A stretch of 64,000 nucleotides of DNA, from positions 248,001 through 312,000 of the forward strand of contig NZ_MACF01000119.1 in assembly GCF_001884045.1 (NCBI RefSeq), read 5' to 3'. The notes beneath the pieces were generated by a model, which did not search any database, had not been told where the DNA came from, and saw only the letters and a program-made list of their open reading frames with translations. Of this stretch, positions 59,224 through 64,000 are shown one piece after another (position 1 is the first letter of the stretch; the number at the start of each line of letters is the position of its first letter). The translations under genes and the position numbers were made by a program. Origin of the DNA: Bacillus mobilis (GTDB lineage Bacteria > Bacillota > Bacilli > Bacillales > Bacillaceae_G).

Positions 59224-59634
59224 TTAATATGTTTTATTTTTAAAATACACATGAAACCTTTCAATCCCCGGATACTTTTCTCCTAAACTTTTAACCTGAA
59301 AACCAATTTTCTTATAAAATTCTACTGCCTCTTTGTCTGTCTCTGCTTCTACATAAGTCAATTGATGTAGTCTTAATACGTCCTTGATCATTTGCAACGC
59401 AATTCCTTTATAACGATATTGCGGAACGACTGCTATATGGCAAATTCTCGCTTTATTTGCTCCGATTATTTCAATACCTATACAAGCTTTTTCTTCATAT
59501 TTATAAAAAGTCCCTTTATTCTTTTCATAAAATAAAACTGCTTTCTTTAAGCTAGTTTCACTTGGACCAATTGCATACTGTAGTACATGTAAAATTGGAT
59601 TTTTTTCAATTTGTTCAACACGCTGTAAATTCAT
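59224..59634 (-). CDS. GNAT family N-acetyltransferase
   Basis: A 136-residue GNAT: ACIGIEIIGANKARICHIAV strand, then VPQYRYKGIALQMIKDVLRL (acetyl-CoA loop QYRYKGIA) and EAVEFYKKIGFQVKSLGEKY. It stands between the structured repeat and the EmrE-like gene, with SD AAAGGG. Substrate unknown. Confidence 0.86.
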   Translation of the reverse strand: MNLQRVEQIEKNPILHVLQYAIGPSETSLKKAVLFYEKNKGTFYKYEEKACIGIEIIGANKARICHIAVVPQYRYKGIALQMIKDVLRLHQLTYVEAETDKEAVEFYKKIGFQVKSLGEKYPGIERFHVYFKNKTY

Positions 59635-59651
59635 TCTTCCATCCCTTTCTA

Positions 59652-59688
59652 TGAAAAAAGACTAGCTCTTTATAAAAAGAGCTAATCT
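59652..59688 (-). terminator. Intrinsic terminator of the EmrE-like gene
   Basis: The stem AGAxxAGCTCTT / AAGAGCTxxTCT is followed by TTTTTTCAT on the minus strand. Confidence 0.8.
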
Positions 59689-59690
59689 CA

Positions 59691-60629
59691 TTACGCCGTT
59701 ATTTTTTCTTCTTTCTTCACAACGACCGCTACATAACTATGTAGTATCATTCCGACAATAACAAGACTCATACCAATCCAAGATAAAGATGACGGAATTG
59801 GAGCAGATAGTAAGATGAGCTCTCCTACTAGCGCAAATAAAACTTCACCGGATTGTGTTGCTTCTACTGTTGCTAGTTTTTGCGGATCATCTTTTACAAG
59901 ATCTGTCGCAAAGAAGAATAATACTGTCGCGATTAAACCAGAACTAACTGCTACAATAAAACATTGGAAAACCTGGCTACTTGACGGTAGCCCGCCTGTT
60001 GATACTTCATAACCAGATAGTAAAAACCAAAATGGTAAACTTGCTAATGTCATACCGAGAACTCGCTGGAATACATCTAACTCTCCTTTACAAACTTGCA
60101 TCATTTTCCGGTTTCCAAGAGGATACGCAAACGCTGCAATAAAGACAGGAACTACACATAAAACAGTTTCACGAATTCCTAATGAAGAAGCATGTTCTAC
60201 TTGCATGAGTACAACACCACATAAAATAATACCCGACATAACTAATTCCTTCATTGGAAGTTTTTTATGTAATGGATCTACTGCAAAAAATGGTGTTAAC
60301 AAAATCCCTGCAACGATCGTAATTTGCCATGTAGATGCAACGAGCCAACCAGGTCCAAAAGCTCCAGCAAAACTAAGTGGTGCATAGAAGAGACCAAATC
60401 CTACGATACTCCACACTAGCCATTCTTTCGGATTATTTTTCATATATTGAAAGAGTTGCTTTAAATTACCTCTATACATGACAATAAGTAAAAGCATTGG
60501 AACCATAAAGTAGTACCGTAATGAAGCACTCCAAATCCAGCTTCCACCTTCTAAGTCCATTGCCCGGTTTAAAACGAAGGTAAAGGCAAAGAAAAATGAT
60601 GCCAATATTCCTACTGCAATAGCTTTCAT
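59691..60629 (-). CDS. EmrE-like DMT-superfamily transporter
   Basis: A 312-residue, ten-helix drug/metabolite transporter: KAIAVGILASFFFAFTFVLN at the start, LRYYFMVPMLLLIVMYRGN, GWLVASTWQITIVAGILLTP, and LATVEATQSGEVLFALVGEL (conserved E pair) near TM9. It matches the family annotated as multidrug resistance efflux EmrE-like (about 310 residues). Substrate unknown. SD AAGGGG. Confidence 0.87.
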   Translation of the reverse strand: MKAIAVGILASFFFAFTFVLNRAMDLEGGSWIWSASLRYYFMVPMLLLIVMYRGNLKQLFQYMKNNPKEWLVWSIVGFGLFYAPLSFAGAFGPGWLVASTWQITIVAGILLTPFFAVDPLHKKLPMKELVMSGIILCGVVLMQVEHASSLGIRETVLCVVPVFIAAFAYPLGNRKMMQVCKGELDVFQRVLGMTLASLPFWFLLSGYEVSTGGLPSSSQVFQCFIVAVSSGLIATVLFFFATDLVKDDPQKLATVEATQSGEVLFALVGELILLSAPIPSSLSWIGMSLVIVGMILHSYVAVVVKKEEKITA

Positions 60630-60699
60630 TATAAAACCCCTTGTTTAGTTTCTTCTTAATACTATACAACAAATTAAATATAATTAAAATTCGAAATCT

Positions 60700-61221
60700 T
60701 TATCTCACATCTATTCTAGCCCTATATAGTTTTCTTAACTGACTAATATGAGCTTGATGGTACCGATTATGATCGGCTATATGCCATATCCCCCACCTTA
60801 TAGTTGCATTTTCTCCCATTTCATAAAAAACTTCCCGTGTTAAATCATTTTCTGTTAGTTTCATACATTCCTCATATAACATACGTTGCACAGCTTCATA
60901 ATCTTGCATTAATTGTTGCAGCGTATGTTTTCTTAAAATTGGCAGTTTTCCTACTTCATTTAACATAGGTCCATATATATTTTCAAGTGCTAATGGAACT
61001 GCTTCTCCTTTTAAGCGATACACCCAATGTAAATCAACAACTGATAAATGTTGAAGGAGTTGCCCAATATTATTTTCAATATTTTCTGCCCCTTTAAAAG
61101 ACAGTTCTTTCTCACCAGTACCTTCTACTAACTTTTGCAATCGTTTATATGTATCTGTAACCATCGCATACAAAATCGCTACTTGTGGGTTCATATTTTT
61201 ATCTAAATGGAGATCTTTCAT
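60700..61221 (-). CDS. DinB-superfamily protein
   Basis: A 173-residue four-helix-bundle protein with the DinB His triad: H59-like QLLQHLSVVDLHWVYRLKGE, then GIWHIADHNRYHQAHISQLR (H-x3-H-type pair). It resembles metal-dependent thiol-transferase DinB/YfiT proteins. It is in a same-strand run with GNAT genes. Function unknown. Confidence 0.85.
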   Translation of the reverse strand: MKDLHLDKNMNPQVAILYAMVTDTYKRLQKLVEGTGEKELSFKGAENIENNIGQLLQHLSVVDLHWVYRLKGEAVPLALENIYGPMLNEVGKLPILRKHTLQQLMQDYEAVQRMLYEECMKLTENDLTREVFYEMGENATIRWGIWHIADHNRYHQAHISQLRKLYRARIDVR

Positions 61222-61236
61222 ACTAAACTCCCTTTC

Positions 61237-61737
61237 TTACAAGAATAACACCATATATTCATCGTCACTATATACACCGTTCATTTTTAAAGCTCTTTTT
61301 TCGATTCCATACGTTTGAAAGCCCATTGATTCGTATAATTTTTTTGCTGGTTCGTTTGTGGACACAACACCTAGATTTAATTGTTCCAAATTCATTTCAC
61401 TTGCCCTTTCAATTGCCTTACGTATTAACTCACGTGCAAGGCCACTTCTTCGATTACTTGCATCTACATACATCGCAACGATATGACCTTTATGTTTATA
61501 CGCCTCTTTCTCTTCTGTTAGTAAAGTGACAACTCCAACTAATTGTTGATCCTCATTAAAAGCACCAAATGTACAGCTAGTATTAGCTGTTAAATTACTT
61601 TCCACTCGCTTAATCGGATTTTGCTGGCGAATCGCCTCTTCATAAGTTGTTACAAATGCCTCTGGATTTACTTGTAATGCTTGTAAACGTAACTCCCAAT
61701 ATTGTTTCGCATCCTCTTTCGTAAGTAATCGAATCAT
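61237..61737 (-). CDS. GNAT family N-acetyltransferase
   Basis: A 166-residue GNAT: WELRLQALQVNPEAFVTTYE, GVVTLLTEEKEAYKHKGHIV, MYVDASNRRSGLARELIRKA (CoA loop RRSGLA), and EPAKKLYESMGFQTYGIEKR. It is 15 bases upstream of the DinB gene on the minus strand. Substrate unknown. Confidence 0.88.
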   Translation of the reverse strand: MIRLLTKEDAKQYWELRLQALQVNPEAFVTTYEEAIRQQNPIKRVESNLTANTSCTFGAFNEDQQLVGVVTLLTEEKEAYKHKGHIVAMYVDASNRRSGLARELIRKAIERASEMNLEQLNLGVVSTNEPAKKLYESMGFQTYGIEKRALKMNGVYSDDEYMVLFL

Positions 61738-61771
61738 ACTATTCCATCCCCTTTAAGTTAACATAATATTT

Positions 61772-62317
61772 TTATAAACTACTATTTATAGATTTGTATT
61801 CTTCTCTTAACATACTATAACGATAACGATGAATGAACTTTCCTTGACGTAATCGATCATTTCTCATTAATCCTTCACAAACAAAGCCAGCCTTTTCATA
61901 ACTCTTTCTAGCTTGAAAATTATCTTCATCTACACGTAGCCAAACTTTTTCTAATTCAAATTCAAAGAATGCTTCATGTAACATACTATATAGGGCCGCT
62001 ATTCCATACCCTTTCCCCCAGTAATCTCTATTACCAATCGCGATTCCCAGTTCTGCATTTTTATTTGTTTTATCAAAGTTTTTAAGATCTACCCATCCAA
62101 TATGTATGCCGTTCTCTTCAGTGATAGCTCTTTGTTCATAACCATTTTTTCGATTTATACATGCTTCAATCCATTTTTTCGTATCTTCACGAGTGAACGG
62201 TGGATATTGATCTGGTACAACTAGATGTTTTGTTACTTTTGTATCTAATGACCATTGATAACGACTTTCTACATCATCTAGTGTCAGTTCTCTTAATTGA
62301 ACGAATGGTACATTCAT
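61772..62317 (-). CDS. GNAT acetyltransferase of the RimJ/RimL type
   Basis: A 181-residue acetyltransferase: LRELTLDDVESRYQWSLDTK, IHIGWVDLKNFDKTNKNAEL, GIAIGNRDYWGKGYGIAALY (CoA loop), and QARKSYEKAGFVCEGLMRND. RimJ/RimL-like enzymes include ribosomal-protein and spermidine acetyltransferases. Substrate unproven. Confidence 0.88.
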   Translation of the reverse strand: MNVPFVQLRELTLDDVESRYQWSLDTKVTKHLVVPDQYPPFTREDTKKWIEACINRKNGYEQRAITEENGIHIGWVDLKNFDKTNKNAELGIAIGNRDYWGKGYGIAALYSMLHEAFFEFELEKVWLRVDEDNFQARKSYEKAGFVCEGLMRNDRLRQGKFIHRYRYSMLREEYKSINSSL

Positions 62318-62332
62318 TGTGCTATCCCCTTT

Positions 62333-63034
62333 TTATTTTCCTATAGAAAACCCTTCGAACATCCTTCCTCCATACTGTTCTAGCGTTTTTTCTACAAAAG
62401 TAATTAATTTACTTTTCTCTCCCGTTGTATAAAAATGATCGAACGCCGCTACAAATTGATCTGCATATTGTTCATCATATCTTCTAAGTACCCTTATAAA
62501 CCATTTTGAATTTCCGAGCCATTTACCATTTACTCTTAATACATATTCATGTACTAAATCAGCTAATAAATTCGCGATAAACAATTCTTCTTCTCTTTTT
62601 GTCGCCCCGATAAAGTCATCCAAAGTATCCGTAATAAAATATCGCTTCTGCTTCATCATTTCTTCAGTCCATTTAGCTGGTCCTTTATTTAGTAAACCAT
62701 TTGCTTCTCTTTTTAATTCCTCAACAATTTCATTTTCACCTTTTAATACAATTCCCTCTGAAACTAATTGTGGCAATGAGGGTCTTCCGCGATCACAATC
62801 CATTTTAAAAAAGGTTTTATACGTTTCAAAATTATGTACAAACACCTCAACGGGCCATCCATTACTATAAAAAGATTCTCTATAACAAGATGACAAACTA
62901 CGATCTATTATTACAATGTCCAAATCAGATGTTTTTGTCGCTTCTCCTCGTACAACACTTCCTCCCAGTAAAGCTACATCACAATTCGAAAATTGTGATG
63001 TAATGATGCTTTGTGCCGCTTCCATTGGTTTCAT
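62333..63034 (-). CDS. Nucleotidyltransferase-domain protein
   Basis: A 233-residue protein with the Pol-beta-like signature ALLGGSVVRGEATKTSDLDI (GSVxRG then SDLDI) at about 22-41, and a third acidic position probably in WPVEVFVHNFE. The C-terminal half is helical (KWTEEMMKQKRYFITDTLDD). It may modify an aminoglycoside, tRNA or protein; no certain family. It starts a few bases after the AlkD-like gene, in the same unit. Confidence 0.82.
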   Translation of the reverse strand: MKPMEAAQSIITSQFSNCDVALLGGSVVRGEATKTSDLDIVIIDRSLSSCYRESFYSNGWPVEVFVHNFETYKTFFKMDCDRGRPSLPQLVSEGIVLKGENEIVEELKREANGLLNKGPAKWTEEMMKQKRYFITDTLDDFIGATKREEELFIANLLADLVHEYVLRVNGKWLGNSKWFIRVLRRYDEQYADQFVAAFDHFYTTGEKSKLITFVEKTLEQYGGRMFEGFSIGK

Positions 63035-63050
63035 AGCCGTTCTCCTATTC

Positions 63051-63734
63051 TTATTTCACTTTCTTTTGTTCAGCTCTTTCTTTTGTTTTTTTAATATAGG
63101 CTTCTGCATCAGGTGTTTTACATGACGTTGCTCCGTGATCAACCTTTACTTTTCCAATTTCACGTGCAATTTCAATCGCTGTTTGCTCTAAGTCTTCATT
63201 ACGAATTCCTATCGCGATTAATGCACTATTCATCGCTTCTTTTTTTCTATTTTTTTCATTATGTATATTTACTTTAATTTCTTCTAAATACGGAGAGAAG
63301 AAATCATCTTGTAACGTTTTATTTTTAATCGCTATATTTGCTAATAAAGACCAGCCTGCTCTTCCAATCCATTCATCATCAGACTTTGTCCATTCTTCCA
63401 TTCTTTCTATCGCGATTGGCGACGTACAAATAGCGTTCATCAAAACGTCCATTAAACAATAATAATCAACTTCCTGTACCCATTTATTTAGTTGTGCTGT
63501 CGTAACTTTCTTCGGATCTAAAATCATAGTCGCTAAAGTCATTGCATCCATATTTTTTGTTTCCCATAATAAAATCGCTAAATCATGATCTTTTTTTATC
63601 TTCTTTTTTAACAATTTTAAATTAGCAAAACTAACTCCAAATAACGGCTCTTTCGCCCCATGATTTTTAAAGATCTTACGATTTTGTTCTGTTCCATATT
63701 CCTCTAGTTGCTGCATTACTTCTTCAAGTAACAT
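63051..63734 (-). CDS. DNA alkylation repair (AlkD-family HEAT-like) protein
   Basis: A 227-residue alpha-helical protein of the DNA_alkylation family, with HEAT-like helices. Blocks include LFGVSFANLKLLKKKIKKDH, DLAILLWETKNMDAMTLATM, and WVQEVDYYCLMDVLMNAICT. AlkD of B. cereus excises 3- and 7-alkylpurines, but this paralogue ends KVDHGATSCKTPDAEAYIKK, so its activity is not assured. ATG at 63734 is favoured over 63767 because AGAGGTGGG lies upstream. First gene of the GNAT/nucleotidyltransferase run. Confidence 0.85.
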   Translation of the reverse strand: MLLEEVMQQLEEYGTEQNRKIFKNHGAKEPLFGVSFANLKLLKKKIKKDHDLAILLWETKNMDAMTLATMILDPKKVTTAQLNKWVQEVDYYCLMDVLMNAICTSPIAIERMEEWTKSDDEWIGRAGWSLLANIAIKNKTLQDDFFSPYLEEIKVNIHNEKNRKKEAMNSALIAIGIRNEDLEQTAIEIAREIGKVKVDHGATSCKTPDAEAYIKKTKERAEQKKVK

Positions 63735-63913
63735 ATGCCCACCTCTTTTATATTTTGTTGACTCCACATATGTATGTACGTTATATTCTACATTATTTTC
63801 TTGTTTTCCTATATTTATTTTTTAAGTTCGGTAAGTGAAATTTTACAAACGTGCTTTTAAGCAACAGACACTCTTTTTATTAGCATAATCCCCCACTAGC
63901 ACACTCATTGAAT

Positions 63914-64000
63914 TTACCATATATGGATACACAAATTACATGCATTCTCATTCAATTCTCGTTTCATTTTAGTCACCTGTAAAACATTGAAATCTTGCAT
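63914..64000 (-). CDS. Partial ORF at the right edge, unknown
   Basis: A frame open to the window edge ends MQDFNVLQVTKMKRELNENA, CNLCIHIW and TAA (63914). The visible last 17 codons begin with an ATG (MKRELNENAC...) behind AGGTGACTAAA. It may be a short real peptide, the C-terminus of a gene beyond the edge, or a chance ORF. Nothing else in 63735-63913 looks coding. Confidence 0.25.
   Translation of the reverse strand: MQDFNVLQVTKMKRELNENACNLCIHIW

Noticed and set aside
63735-63913. Search for a gene or strong signal upstream of the AlkD-like gene
   Set aside because: Only short frames (such as a 9-codon one after GGGGGATT) are present. No promoter or terminator pattern was clear enough to report.

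Overview
The window is a low-GC Firmicutes chromosome segment and looks like the Bacillus cereus group. The evidence is AT-rich intergenic DNA, strong GGAGG-type ribosome binding sites, frequent TTG/GTG starts, and typical group genes: ykfBC, secreted Xaa-Pro dipeptidyl-peptidase, the yhbD-bactofilin operon, YrzI micro-proteins, ssuBACD, a type II pantothenate kinase and many GNAT acetyltransferases. No phage, intact IS, rRNA, tRNA or CRISPR was seen. Most genes are on the minus strand in short units closed by strong intrinsic terminators, so this is ordinary chromosome with a few accessory islands.

Layout. 1-2.4 kb: muropeptide recycling (ykfC, cut by the window edge, and ykfB) and a DUF3870 protein. 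2.6-7.6 kb: a DivIC-like protein, an ankyrin/DJ-1 pair, a deaminase with a broken 5' end, a methyltransferase and small proteins. 7.7-13.7 kb: a secreted S15 peptidase, a two-component system, a secreted protein, a GNAT and an alpha/beta hydrolase. 13.9-20.9 kb: a nucleosidase-HAD fusion, a PH/SHOCT protein, DegV, GNATs and a Cys-rich unknown. 21-24.7 kb: yhbD, two bactofilins and a 14-TM exporter. 24.8-27.9 kb: an SgrR-like regulator divergent from an MFS exporter. 27.9-36.3 kb: lipoproteins, a metalloprotease-like protein, nucleoside hydrolase, a methyltransferase, an MFS exporter and several micro-genes, one with an apparent ATA start. 36.5-42.9 kb: an aminotransferase, a FabZ-like protein, coaW, a 2H phosphoesterase, CcdC-like and a GntR-ABC operon. 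43.0-44.4 kb: a tandem array of six YrzI-type ORFs behind a leader ORF and two terminators. 46.6-47.0 kb: a probable type I toxin-antitoxin locus. 47.1-51 kb: the sulfonate operon ssuBACD. 51.1-58.9 kb: DUF402, Nudix, a membrane PH protein, TPR, CoaB-like, an AAC(3)-like enzyme, a glutathionylspermidine-synthase-like ATP-grasp enzyme with its lipoprotein, and a DUF418 protein. 59.0-59.2 kb: a structured dispersed-repeat candidate. 59.2-63.7 kb: a run of GNAT, EmrE-like, DinB, nucleotidyltransferase and AlkD-like genes.

The most interesting structures are the type I toxin locus (30-residue membrane peptide, convergent antisense RNA with its own promoter and terminator, and a hairpin that buries the toxin SD) and the attenuated YrzI array. 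All functional calls rest on reading motifs by eye; no database search was run.
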